Of a stretch of 64,000 nucleotides of DNA, positions 36,116 to 44,352 are shown in pieces (position 1 is the stretch's first letter; each line of letters starts with the position of its first letter). The notes under the pieces are model-generated. The model saw nothing but the letters and a program-made list of their open reading frames with translations. It was not told the origin of the DNA and made no database searches. Source of the DNA: CANKHA01 sp963750965 (GTDB lineage Bacteria; Pseudomonadota; Alphaproteobacteria; Rhizobiales; Xanthobacteraceae); assembly GCA_963750965.1 (NCBI GenBank), contig CAVVSK010000010.1, forward strand, positions 1 through 64,000, written 5' to 3'. The position numbers and the translations under genes are program-made.

Positions 36116-36197
36116 ACTTGTCAACGGGCTCCGTCTATGCTCGGATCGGGCAGTTTAGCGCCGCGGCCAGGTCACGGCCAATCAAGGGTTTTTGTCT

Positions 36198-36683
36198 ATG
36201 GCGACGAGAAAAGGGGTTTCCGCCGCAACGGGGTCGCCGACCATTCCGGCCACTGCGGGGCTTGGCTTTTACCTGCGCGAGGCCTACCGGGCCTTCAGCC
36301 GCGATTTCCATGCCCGCCTCGCGCGTCACGGAATAACCCACGCGCAATGGGTCATTCTGTGGTTTCTCTCCCAGGCCGGAAGCCTGACACCGCTTGAGCT
36401 GTCGCGCCGTGCGGGGATCCAGAAGGCCTCCGCCACCTCGGTGATCGATGCGCTGAAAAAGCGCCGCCTCATCCGCGGCGACCAGGACAGCGTCGACCGG
36501 CGCAAGGTCAACCTGCATCTAACACCGTCAGGCCTCGAGACGATGCAGGACCTGCTGGTCTGCGCAGCGGAAGCGAATGCGAACGCGCGCGAAGGCTTTT
36601 CCGAGAAGGAATTGGAGACGCTGCTGCGGCTCTTGCGCGGGGTAACTTCGAATCTAGAGAGCAAAGTGCCCGGCGCGGTTTAG
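36198..36683 (+). CDS. MarR-family transcriptional regulator
   Basis: 161 aa. I chose the ATG at 36198 because AAGGG lies about 10 nt upstream. A TTG two codons earlier is also possible. The winged-helix region is clear: ITHAQWVILWFLSQAGSLTP, recognition helix around LSRRAGIQKASATSVIDAL, wing with DRRKVNLHLTPSG, then a long C-terminal dimerisation helix. It is divergent from the long minus-strand catabolic island, with a palindromic site between, so it is the best candidate for the island's ligand-responsive repressor. Aromatic acids are common MarR ligands; the ligand here is unknown. Confidence 0.9.
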   Translation: MATRKGVSAATGSPTIPATAGLGFYLREAYRAFSRDFHARLARHGITHAQWVILWFLSQAGSLTPLELSRRAGIQKASATSVIDALKKRRLIRGDQDSVDRRKVNLHLTPSGLETMQDLLVCAAEANANAREGFSEKELETLLRLLRGVTSNLESKVPGAV

Positions 36684-36745
36684 CCGGCTTGTTGCACCAC
36701 CGCCATTCGCTATGCTCCAGGAAATCGAATGGAGGCCATATCATC

Positions 36746-37561
36746 ATGAATGGCGATGCAGCGTTTATCGGCAGCATACCGCAGTATTATGATCAAGGTT
36801 TGGGGCCGCTGATCTTCGTGGATTATGCCGAGGATATCTCCCAACGGGTTGCCGCTTGCAATCCGGCAAAGGTGCTGGAGACGGCAGCCGGGACCGCCAT
36901 CGTCACGCGCCGACTGCGCGATCGCTTGCCGGCCGCCGCACATCTGATCGCGACCGATCTCAATGCGCCAATGCTGGAAATTGCGCGCGCAAAGTTCCGG
37001 TCCGGCGAGCAGATCGAATTCAAGCCTGCCGATGCCACGGCGTTGCCGTTCAAGGATAGCAGCTTCGACGCCGTCGTGTGCCAGTTCGGCCTGATGTTCT
37101 TTCCGGATAAAGACAAATCCTATCGCGAGGCTTATCGCGTCCTGGCCCCCGGCGGCCGGTATTTCTTCAATGTTTGGGATTCGCATCGCTACAATCCATT
37201 TGGGAGGATCGCGCACGAAACTGCGGGGAGGTTTTTTCCTGCCGATCCGCCTCAGTTTTACAGCGTGCCATTCTCCTGCCACCAGATCGATCCGATTAAA
37301 GAATCCCTCATTGCAGCAGGTTTCATCGACATTGAGGTTGCGGTGGTCAGTCTCCAGAAGGAGATTCCGGACGCGGCGCTTTTCGCGCGCGGGATAGTTT
37401 ACGGAAACCCGCTCATCGATCAGATCCGGACACGGGGCGGCGTGGAGCCGGAAAGGGTCTTCGATGCCGTAGTTCAGGATCTTCGCCGCGAATTCGGGGC
37501 CGACCCCGGACGCATGCCGCTGCAGGCAATTGTATTCGCTGCGAAACGGCCGCCTTCCTAG
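36746..37561 (+). CDS. Class I SAM-dependent methyltransferase
   Basis: 271 aa from ATG at 36746, supported by GGAGG 10 nt upstream. A frame extending back to 36689 is less likely. It is a Methyltransf_11-type Rossmann domain: VLETAAGTAIVTRRL in place of the usual ExGxGxG loop, IATDLNAPMLEIA for the acidic ribose contact, FKPADATALPFKDSSFDAVV, and YRVLAPGGRYFFNVW. The substrate is unknown. It lies 62 bp after the MarR gene on the same strand and converges with a bicupin gene, the two stop codons sharing bases at 37558-37561. Confidence 0.85.
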   Translation: MNGDAAFIGSIPQYYDQGLGPLIFVDYAEDISQRVAACNPAKVLETAAGTAIVTRRLRDRLPAAAHLIATDLNAPMLEIARAKFRSGEQIEFKPADATALPFKDSSFDAVVCQFGLMFFPDKDKSYREAYRVLAPGGRYFFNVWDSHRYNPFGRIAHETAGRFFPADPPQFYSVPFSCHQIDPIKESLIAAGFIDIEVAVVSLQKEIPDAALFARGIVYGNPLIDQIRTRGGVEPERVFDAVVQDLRREFGADPGRMPLQAIVFAAKRPPS

Positions 37562-38683
37562 GTATTGCCGCCTTCGTTGAAGATCTCGCCCATGCCGGAC
37601 TGCACGCGGTTCTTCTTCAACTCCTGCAGGAAGATCTTGTGGATGCGAGGGTCCTGATCCTCGTATTCGATCTGCGCGCCGCCTTTCTTCGCGTCCTGAT
37701 CGACGCCGAGGAAAATCTGCCGCTTCTGCGCGGTGAAGGGATAGCGCAGGCTGCCCATCGCCAGCGCCAAGATAGCGGGCGGGAAAGGCGCTGGTGTTGA
37801 AATGCTGGTGGAAGATCTGGTCCACCGGGGCGAACACCACTCCCGGCTTCCAGTCGATGCGGATGAAGTCCTTGTCGCCTTCGCGCCAGAACAGCGAATA
37901 GCCGTTGCCTTTTAGCGTCAGCACATGGAAATCCGGACCGTGGCGGTGCCCTTTCTTGTAGGTGCCGACCGGCATCTCGGAGGTGTGCGCATGCATGATG
38001 CCTTCGCCCAATGCGAAGCGCATGTTCGAGCTTTTGGCGCCGCGCCGGTCCCAGGACTCCAGCTTGAAATTGGCGACGTCGGAGACGAAATTGGTCTCCC
38101 ACATGAAGCGGCCGCGCTGCGTTTCCACCATCTCGCCTTCGCCCAGAAAATAGTTTTCCTTGCCGATGCGCTTCCTGAAGACCGCGGGATTGTTGAAGAT
38201 GAAATCTTCGTCGTAGAACTGGTTCATCATGGCGCAAAGATTGTTCGCCGAAATGAGCCGCGCCTTCTCGTTCCCCGAGGCATTGAAATGCTGATAGGCA
38301 ACGTTGAGCGGCAGCGCGAACAGGCTGTTCGGTCCCCATTCGAAGCTGTGGGTCTTGCCGTCAATCTCGATCTTGGTGCTGCCGCTGCCTGAGAGAACGT
38401 AAATCACCTCTTCATAGAGGTGACGCTGCCGTGCGGTCTTGCCCCCGGGCGGCAGGTCGATGACGAAGAGCGACATGAAGTCGCCGCGTCCCTTTAGATG
38501 AACAAAGGCAGCCGGTACATCCGCGCGTTCCCAGCGCTGCGTTTCCACCAGGTGCAGGTCGACCGCGAATTCCTCGATGATCGGGACGCCTTCGGCCTGC
38601 GCCCACTCAAAATAAGGGTCGCGCAGGAAATTCGCTCCCTCCATAACCTGGGAACTGTCCGCGATCGGTGCCTGTTTGTTCAT
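37558..38683 (-). CDS. Bicupin protein (long cupin paralogue 3), apparent frameshift
   Basis: The ATG at 38683 has GGGAG 7 nt upstream. It encodes cupin 1 (RQRHLYEEVIYVLSGSGS, YQHFNASG) and cupin 2 (YKKGHRHGPDFHVLTLKG, IFHQHFNTSAFPARYL). At this point the frame changes: the paralogues continue ALAIRWG, and the matching sequence ALAMGSLRYPF through EYEDQDPRIHKIFLQELKKN lies in the next frame, ending at 37558. Deleting one base from the CTTGG run (plus strand 37769-37771) restores about 374 aa. Without correction the frame runs on through the methyltransferase gene, which is clearly artefactual. Function as for the other long cupins, unknown. Confidence 0.78.
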
Positions 38684-38773
38684 TCTTCTACTCCCGCTGC
38701 GCCTGCACGCTACGAACTCCCGCGTTAATGCAAAAGCCCTTTTTTACCACGGGGAAATGGCTGGACAGAAAAG

Positions 38774-38797
38774 GCAAACTTTGCGACTTTTGCAAAA
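38774..38797. promoter_or_regulatory. Two adjacent small palindromes in a divergent promoter region
   Basis: GCAAA-C-TTTGC (38774-38784) and TTTTGCAAAA (38788-38797) lie 3 bp apart in the 147-bp region between the bicupin gene and the plus-strand binding-protein genes. They resemble half-sites for a repressor, but no cognate regulator is known. Confidence 0.3.
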
Positions 38798-38830
38798 AAC
38801 AACATCAATGTCGCATTTCTAGGGAGTGCC

Positions 38831-39017
38831 ATGGATAAAGTCCGCGTTTCCCTACCGTTCTTCCAGCCATCTCATCCTAATGCATGTCGTGGCCGAGTCC
38901 GGCGCCTGGGAAAAACACGGGTTGCAGGCGACTACGACTACAAGATTGGCTCCCTCGATGCGCAGGCCGGCATCATCGACAGCCTCTACGGCAATCAGCG
39001 GCCCTCACATTGAGTAG
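38831..39017 (+). pseudogene. Decayed N-terminal fragment of an NMT1/THI5-like binding protein
   Basis: Pieces of an NMT1-like N terminus alternate between two frames. MDKVRVSLPFFQ is in the frame starting 38831; LILMHVVAESGAWEKHGLQA is in the frame starting 38826; DYDYKIGSLDAQAGIID is back in the first; and AISGPHIE, which parallels IVSGNH of the genes at 1421 and 5830, is in the second. At least three frameshifts and truncation after about 60 residues make it non-functional. It lies immediately upstream of an intact Bug-type binding protein, which may have replaced it. Confidence 0.6.
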
Positions 39018-39029
39018 GAGTGTAGATTC

Positions 39030-40073
39030 ATGAAACGCCTGATGCTCGGTCTCACAGCAGCGTCGCTGATGTGCAGCGGCGCGGCGGCGCAGGAGCCGGT
39101 CAATTTTGCCGGCAAAACGATCACGATGATCATTGGTTACGCGCCGGGCGGCGGTACCGACACATCGGGGCGCTTGATTGCCCAATTCCTCGCCAAATAT
39201 CTTCCTGGCAGTCCGAATGTCATTGTCGAGAACCGCCCTGGCGCGGACGGCGTGACGGCGATGAACTTTTTCTATCAGCAGGTAAAGTCCGACGGCATGA
39301 CGCTGACGATGGCATCGAGCACGCAGGGCGATCCGGTGGTCTACAAGCAGCCGCAGGTCAAATACGATCCTAGCAAGCTGGAAATTATCGGTGGCATCGG
39401 CCGCGGCGGCTCCACGGTCGTCATCCGCAAGGATGCAGAAGAGCGTCTCTATGACAAGTCGAAGCCGCCAGTCGTCATGGGGGCGGTCGGCGGCGTGCCT
39501 CGCTCCGGAATGCAGACTACGGCGTGGGGCATCGAAATCCTGGACTGGAACGCCAAATGGGTGCTCGGTTATCCCGGCACGAACGATCTCTTCGTCGCGC
39601 TCGAGCGCGGCGAAATCGACATGACCGCGAGCAGCAATCTGTTCCAGGTGCAGAAGCTGCTCGACACCGGCAAGGTCAAGGTGCTGACCCAGACCGGCGT
39701 CATGGAAAATGGGAAATTCTCGGGGCGCTCCGAATTCGGTGACGTGCCGGTTTTTCCCAACCAGGTGGAGAGCAAGCCGCGCACTCCGGTTCAGGATCAG
39801 GGTTATCGCTATTGGTTTGCCCTCGTGCTGCTCGACAAGTGGCTGGCGCTACCGCCCAACACGCCAAAGCCGATGGTTGCTGCGTATCGGGGGGCCTTCG
39901 CCAAGATGTCAAAGGACCCGGAATTCCTCGAGAAAGGCAAGAAGATGAGCCAGGATTTCGAGGCGCAGACCGGTGAGGATGTCCAGAACCTGATCACCAC
40001 GCTCGGCAAAACCTCGCCGGAAGCCTTCGACTATATCCGCGCGATGATGAAGCGGCAGGGTATCGGCGACTGA
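39030..40073 (+). CDS. Bug/TctC-family tripartite tricarboxylate transporter substrate-binding protein
   Basis: 347 aa with a signal peptide (MKRLMLGLTAASLMCSGAAA) before QEPVNFAGKTITMIIGYAPGG. Family marks are the first-lobe loop GYAPGGGTDTSGRLIAQF, NVIVENRPGADG, and GYPGTNDLFVALERGEIDM. Bug proteins bind carboxylates, including TphC for terephthalate. No TctA/TctB membrane subunits are in the window, so it must work with a distant system or as a sensor. Its sister gene at 40134 follows 60 bp later. Confidence 0.88.
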   Translation: MKRLMLGLTAASLMCSGAAAQEPVNFAGKTITMIIGYAPGGGTDTSGRLIAQFLAKYLPGSPNVIVENRPGADGVTAMNFFYQQVKSDGMTLTMASSTQGDPVVYKQPQVKYDPSKLEIIGGIGRGGSTVVIRKDAEERLYDKSKPPVVMGAVGGVPRSGMQTTAWGIEILDWNAKWVLGYPGTNDLFVALERGEIDMTASSNLFQVQKLLDTGKVKVLTQTGVMENGKFSGRSEFGDVPVFPNQVESKPRTPVQDQGYRYWFALVLLDKWLALPPNTPKPMVAAYRGAFAKMSKDPEFLEKGKKMSQDFEAQTGEDVQNLITTLGKTSPEAFDYIRAMMKRQGIGD

Positions 40074-40133
40074 GCGAACAATAGGCGCAGCGGGACGCAA
40101 GAAATCCGCGCGTTACATTCAGGGAGAGGGAAG

Positions 40134-41225
40134 ATGAAGCGTTTGATCGTTACGGTCGCAGCGATGCTGGCGCTCTGCGCCACCGCCTTCGGACAGGCTG
40201 CGGTCTCGTTCGAGGGTAAAACCGTCACGATGATGACCGGCTCGCCGGCTCCCGTGTCGTTGGAGGGCAAGACCGTTACGATGATGATCGGCCCGCCGCC
40301 CGGCGGCGGTACCGACACGGCGGGGCGCATGATCGCGGCGGCGCTCGCCAGGCATCTGCCCGGCAGTCCGAACATCGTGGTGCAGAACATGCCGGGCGCG
40401 GACGGTATGGTCGCAATGAATTATTTCGTCCAGCATGCCAAGCCCGACGGGCAGATGATCATAATGGCGACCGGCACGCAGGGCGATCCGCTGGTCTATC
40501 GCGGTTCGCAATCGCGCTATGACGCCACCAAGCTTGCGATCGTCGGGGGCGTTGGGCGCGGTGGGACCATCGTCGTCATCCGCAAGGACGCCGAGGATCG
40601 GCTGTATGACAAGAGCAAGCCGCCGGTGGTGATGGGCGCTGTCGCCGGCGTTCCGCGCGCGGGCATGCAGACCACCGCCTGGGGTATCGATCTGCTGGGT
40701 TGGAATGCGAAATGGGTGGTTGGCTATCCCGGCACCAACGATCTCTTCGTCGCGCTGGAGCGCGGCGAGATCGACATGACGGCGAGCGGCAACTTCTTCC
40801 AGGTCGGCAAGCTGCTGCAAGGCGGCAAGGTCAAGGTGCTGAACCAGAGCGGCACACTCGCGGGCGGCAAAATGGTTCCGCGCCCGGAATTTCCGGATGC
40901 CCCGGTTTTCACAAACGAATTGCAAGGCAAGCTCCCCTCCGGCGTGCAGGCAAAAGCCTTCAATTACTGGTTCGGTCTGGTCGTCCTGGACAAATGGCTG
41001 GCGCTGCCGCCGGATACACCGGCTCCGATCCTGCAGGTCTACCGCGACGCCTTCGACAAAATGTCGAAGGATCCGGAGTTCATCGAACGCGGAAAGAAGA
41101 TGAGCGAGGATTTCGCGCCGCAGGCCGGCAAGGACGTGGAGGACCTGCTGAAGACGCTGGGGGACACCACGCCGGAAGCGCTCGATTACATCAAGACCAT
41201 GTTGAAGACGCAGGGGATCGGGTAG
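40134..41225 (+). CDS. Bug/TctC-family substrate-binding protein with an N-terminal tandem duplication
   Basis: 363 aa with signal peptide MKRLIVTVAAMLALCATAFG. It is a close paralogue of the 39030 gene: WGIDLLGWNAKWVVGYPG, IDMTASGNFFQVGKLLQGGK, LDKWLALPPDTPAP. Just after the signal, a 17-codon unit VSFEGKTVTMMTGSPAP (40203-40253) is followed by VSLEGKTVTMMIGPPPG (40254-40304). Only the second copy aligns with the first beta strand of the family, so the mature protein carries an additional strand-like extension. It ends at a strong bidirectional terminator. Confidence 0.88.
   Translation: MKRLIVTVAAMLALCATAFGQAAVSFEGKTVTMMTGSPAPVSLEGKTVTMMIGPPPGGGTDTAGRMIAAALARHLPGSPNIVVQNMPGADGMVAMNYFVQHAKPDGQMIIMATGTQGDPLVYRGSQSRYDATKLAIVGGVGRGGTIVVIRKDAEDRLYDKSKPPVVMGAVAGVPRAGMQTTAWGIDLLGWNAKWVVGYPGTNDLFVALERGEIDMTASGNFFQVGKLLQGGKVKVLNQSGTLAGGKMVPRPEFPDAPVFTNELQGKLPSGVQAKAFNYWFGLVVLDKWLALPPDTPAPILQVYRDAFDKMSKDPEFIERGKKMSEDFAPQAGKDVEDLLKTLGDTTPEALDYIKTMLKTQGIG
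40203..40304 (+). repeat. 51-bp intragenic tandem duplication
   Basis: Two diverged 51-bp copies in frame at the start of the mature Bug protein, encoding VSFEGKTVTMM and VSLEGKTVTMM. The neighbouring paralogue at 39030 has a single copy (VNFAGKTITMI). Confidence 0.75.
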
Positions 41226-41250
41226 CGCTACGCATTGTTGCCTACAAAAC

Positions 41251-41283
41251 AAAAACGGCCGCCGGTGAGGCGGCCGTTTTTTT
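41251..41283. terminator. Bidirectional intrinsic terminator
   Basis: A perfect 13-bp stem, AAAAACGGCCGCC and its complement, with a 5-nt loop GGTGA, followed by T-runs on both strands. It lies between the convergent Bug gene (ends 41225) and the ThDP enzyme gene (ends 41294). Confidence 0.92.
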
Positions 41284-41293
41284 GAGCGGTCGC

Positions 41294-43084
41294 TTACTTC
41301 GCCAACGCGGCTTCCACCACGGCCTTGGTCGGGCGGGTGCCGAGCGAGGCGCCTTCGTGACGATCCACCCCAGGTGGGACGCGCAGGTCGATGACGCAGA
41401 CCTTGCCGGCGCGCAATGCGGCGACGCCCTTGTCGATAGCCGCCTTGACGTCCGCCGTCTCGGTCACCGGGCCGATGCCGACGGCGCCCTGCGCCTCGCA
41501 CAGCTTGGCGATGTCGGTGGTCGGGGTGTTGGAGGCCTGGCCGATCCAGCGGTTCTTCGGCTCGCGGCCGCGCGTCACCGCCACCGTCTCCTGATGCAGT
41601 TCGTCGTTGAAATACGACTCGTTGTTGTTGATCAGGATCAGCATCGGGATCTGGTAATGCACCGCGGTCCAGATGGCATTGCCGCCCATCAGGAAGTCGC
41701 CGTCGCCGAGCACCGAGATTGCCAGCTTGCCCATGTCGTGCAGCGCGAGCGCGACGCCGACGGAAATGCCGGGGCCGGAGCCAATGCCGCCGCCGCCGTC
41801 TTTGCCCATATAGGCGTGCGGGTTCTGATGCGGCCAGATATCGATCGGCCAGCCTTTGCACAGGCTGGCGAAGCCGACTTCATTGGTGTCGTTGAAGGCG
41901 GCCTTCAGCGTGGCTGCGATCATGTTGAGCGTGATGGTGTCGCCGCCGGTGTCCTTGGCCTTGGCTTCGCGCCGCTTCCACGGGTCCTTCTTGCCCGGCC
42001 CGAGCGCGGCGAGAAGCTCGGTCACGGCGACGTCGCCGATGCAGGCCATCGGCACGTCCACGGGGGGTAGGCCCTGATGATCCATGTTCATGCCGTTAGA
42101 GAGGTGAGTATCGAGCGTGGCGTGGATCACCTTCGCGCTGACCTTACCGACGGTCTTGGCCTGCTTCATTGCACCGTGCAGGTCGATCCAGTCGAGCGAG
42201 AGGATGACGTCAGCCTCCGTCAGGATTTGACGCGCGCCTTTGCCCAGCACGTTGAAGGGATCGACCGGATGCGCCGGATGATCGGTCGGGAACATCGAAC
42301 CGGCTTTCAGGTCCGACATCACCACCGCGCCGAGGCGCTCGGCGAGCTTGACGCGCGCATCCCAAATTTCCTGGTTGCGCTCACCGCGGCCCATCAGCAT
42401 CACGATCTTCTGCCCCTTTTTGAGCAGCGCGACCGCCTTGTCGACGCTTTCGCTGGCAGGACGCGCCGGCGGAGGCGGCATAAAGCGCGCCAGGTCCGGC
42501 CACTCCGGCTCCTTCTCCAGCTTTGATTCCTGCAAGCCGGCGTCGAGACAGATGTAGACAGGTCCCGTCGGCGCGGTTTGCGTCAGGATGTAGCCGCGCG
42601 TCATGCCCTCGACGATGGCCTGCGGCGAGGAGGGCAGGTCATCCCACTTGGTCATCGAGCGCACCCAGGCGCCCTGGTCGCGGGTGGTGTGGATCCAGTC
42701 GATCCAGGGACGGCGCTGCGTGTTGTCGAGCGGGCCGGTGGCGCCCATGATGATCATCGGCGCGCGATCGCACCAGGCATTGTAGATGCTCATCATGCCG
42801 TGGATCAGGCCGACATTGCTGTGCAGGGCGCAGGCCATCGGCTTGCCGGTGACCTTTGTCCAGCCATGCGCGACGGAAACGGCATGGTCCTCATGCAGGC
42901 AGAGGATCATGCCCGGATTTTTGTTGCCGAGATGATTGACGACGCTGTCGTGGAATCCGCGATAGCTCGCCCCCGGCGTAAGGCTCATATAGGGGATGCC
43001 AAACCGCCGCAGCATCTGCGCCGCGACGTCGCTGCCCCAGGCGACCTTCTCGTCGGGTTGCCCTTCAGGCTTATCCAGTTTCAT
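41294..43084 (-). CDS. Thiamine-diphosphate-dependent enzyme (acetolactate synthase/benzoylformate decarboxylase superfamily)
   Basis: 596 aa with the three-domain POX/BFD plan. The catalytic glutamate is E65 (LCLHEDHAVSVAHGW) in the N-terminal pyrimidine domain. The central domain contains GKGARQILTEADVILSLDW. The C-terminal ThDP domain has the GDG...NN motif: SVLGDGDFLMGGNAIW through MLILINNNESY. No FAD-binding requirement can be judged from sequence. It lies amid carboxylate-binding proteins and is divergent from the Bug gene at 43244, so decarboxylation or carboligation of a 2-oxo acid from the same catabolic network is plausible. The substrate is unknown. Confidence 0.88.
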   Translation of the reverse strand: MKLDKPEGQPDEKVAWGSDVAAQMLRRFGIPYMSLTPGASYRGFHDSVVNHLGNKNPGMILCLHEDHAVSVAHGWTKVTGKPMACALHSNVGLIHGMMSIYNAWCDRAPMIIMGATGPLDNTQRRPWIDWIHTTRDQGAWVRSMTKWDDLPSSPQAIVEGMTRGYILTQTAPTGPVYICLDAGLQESKLEKEPEWPDLARFMPPPPARPASESVDKAVALLKKGQKIVMLMGRGERNQEIWDARVKLAERLGAVVMSDLKAGSMFPTDHPAHPVDPFNVLGKGARQILTEADVILSLDWIDLHGAMKQAKTVGKVSAKVIHATLDTHLSNGMNMDHQGLPPVDVPMACIGDVAVTELLAALGPGKKDPWKRREAKAKDTGGDTITLNMIAATLKAAFNDTNEVGFASLCKGWPIDIWPHQNPHAYMGKDGGGGIGSGPGISVGVALALHDMGKLAISVLGDGDFLMGGNAIWTAVHYQIPMLILINNNESYFNDELHQETVAVTRGREPKNRWIGQASNTPTTDIAKLCEAQGAVGIGPVTETADVKAAIDKGVAALRAGKVCVIDLRVPPGVDRHEGASLGTRPTKAVVEAALAK

Positions 43085-43243
43085 TTAACTCTGCCTCCCA
43101 AAACCGACTGCTGCGTTTTTGACTCGCAAAACAGCGCGTTTCGAACAATGATCGCCGCCCATCGGCGGCGGTACGCATTCCGGCGCCTATCAAGACCGCC
43201 TGATGAATTTTCGCAAGAGCGGTGCAAAGTAAAGGAGGGTCGA

Positions 43244-44299
43244 ATGATCCACAAGTTGCGTATTTTAGGGACCGGCGCCGGGCTTTTCACGGCTGCGATG
43301 CTGGTTGCCGCGGGGCTAAATCCCGCTTCGGCCCAAAAGTCGGTGGAAGACTTCTATAAAGGGAAAAATGTTGATCTCGTCATCGGTTATTCGCCGGGCG
43401 GCGGTTACGACCTCTATGCGCGCCTGGTCGGGCAGTACCTTGGCAAACACATTCCTGGCAATCCGAACATCATCCCGCGCAACATGCCGGGCGCCGGCAG
43501 CCGCACCGCGGTGGCATGGATTTCCAATGTTGCGCCGAAGGATGGCACCGCGCTGGCCACTGCCGACCAGTCGCTCTCGGTCGCGCAGGCCATGGGTGAC
43601 AAAGCCCTGACCGACATGAAGATCGACACTTCGAAGCTAATCTATATCGGCAATCCGAGCGCGGATAACAACACAACGTCGATGTGGCACACCTCGAAGG
43701 TCAAGACCATCGAGGACGCCATGAAGTACGAAGTGCCGATGGGCGCCACCGGCGGCAGCACGTCCTCACAATATCCCCGCGCGATGAACGCTCTCCTCGG
43801 CACCAAGTTCAAAATCATCCTCGGTTACCCGGGCGGCAATGACATCAATCTCGCGATGGAACGTGGTGAGGTGGAGGGCCGCGGCTCGAACGCCTGGGCG
43901 TCGTGGAAGTCGACCCGGATGGACTGGATCAAGGATAAGAAGGTCAACATTATCGTTCAGATCGGCCTGACCAAGGCGCCTGACCTGCCCGACGTCCCCT
44001 TGATGATGGACTTGGCCAAAAATCCGGAGGACAAGGCCGTGCTGAAACTGCTGTCGGCTTCAACCACCATCGGCCGCCCGCTTTTCACCAGCCCGGGCGT
44101 TCCGGAAGAACGCGTCAAAGCGTTGCGGGACGCGTTTGAGGCCACGATGAAAGATCCGGAATTTCTTGCCGACGCGCAGAAGCGCGGCTTCGACATTAAT
44201 CCGGTGCCCGGCGAGGAAATGCAAAAGATTGTGGCCGACATTGTCGCCACGCCAAAGCCGATCGCCGATCGGCTGCAGTCGATCATCGGGACGGAGTAA
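43244..44299 (+). CDS. Bug/TctC-family substrate-binding protein, divergent third member
   Basis: 351 aa from ATG at 43244, with AAAGGAGGG directly upstream. The open frame extends far upstream through the ThDP gene but only as a shadow. The signal peptide ends in PASAQKSVEDFYKGK. Family loops are GYSPGGGYDLYARLVGQYLG, NPNIIPRNMPGAGS, and GYPGGNDINLAMERGEVEG. It differs from the 39030/40134 pair in the ligand loop (GGGYDLYA versus GGGTDTxG), so it probably binds another carboxylate. It is divergent from the ThDP enzyme and followed by a terminator at 44320. Confidence 0.9.
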   Translation: MIHKLRILGTGAGLFTAAMLVAAGLNPASAQKSVEDFYKGKNVDLVIGYSPGGGYDLYARLVGQYLGKHIPGNPNIIPRNMPGAGSRTAVAWISNVAPKDGTALATADQSLSVAQAMGDKALTDMKIDTSKLIYIGNPSADNNTTSMWHTSKVKTIEDAMKYEVPMGATGGSTSSQYPRAMNALLGTKFKIILGYPGGNDINLAMERGEVEGRGSNAWASWKSTRMDWIKDKKVNIIVQIGLTKAPDLPDVPLMMDLAKNPEDKAVLKLLSASTTIGRPLFTSPGVPEERVKALRDAFEATMKDPEFLADAQKRGFDINPVPGEEMQKIVADIVATPKPIADRLQSIIGTE

Positions 44300-44319
44300 G
44301 TTGGGGATACAAGGTGAAG

Positions 44320-44352
44320 CGGCCGGGTAGCGCATAATCCGGCCGTTTTTTT
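44320..44352 (+). terminator. Intrinsic terminator after the Bug-type gene
   Basis: CGGCCGG, a 12-nt loop and CCGGCCG are followed by seven T on the plus strand. The T-run reaches the stop codon of the convergent idi gene. Confidence 0.85.

Noticed and set aside
36710..37557. Continuation of the bicupin frame through the methyltransferase gene
   Set aside because: It is the result of a frameshift at about 37770. The family-like C terminus lies in the next frame and stops at 37558, and the continuation is antisense to a well-supported methyltransferase.
43154..43169. GCCGCC-CATC-GGCGGC hairpin in the divergent region before the third Bug gene
   Set aside because: Six base pairs of pure GC are common by chance at this base composition, and there is no matching site elsewhere or cognate regulator.
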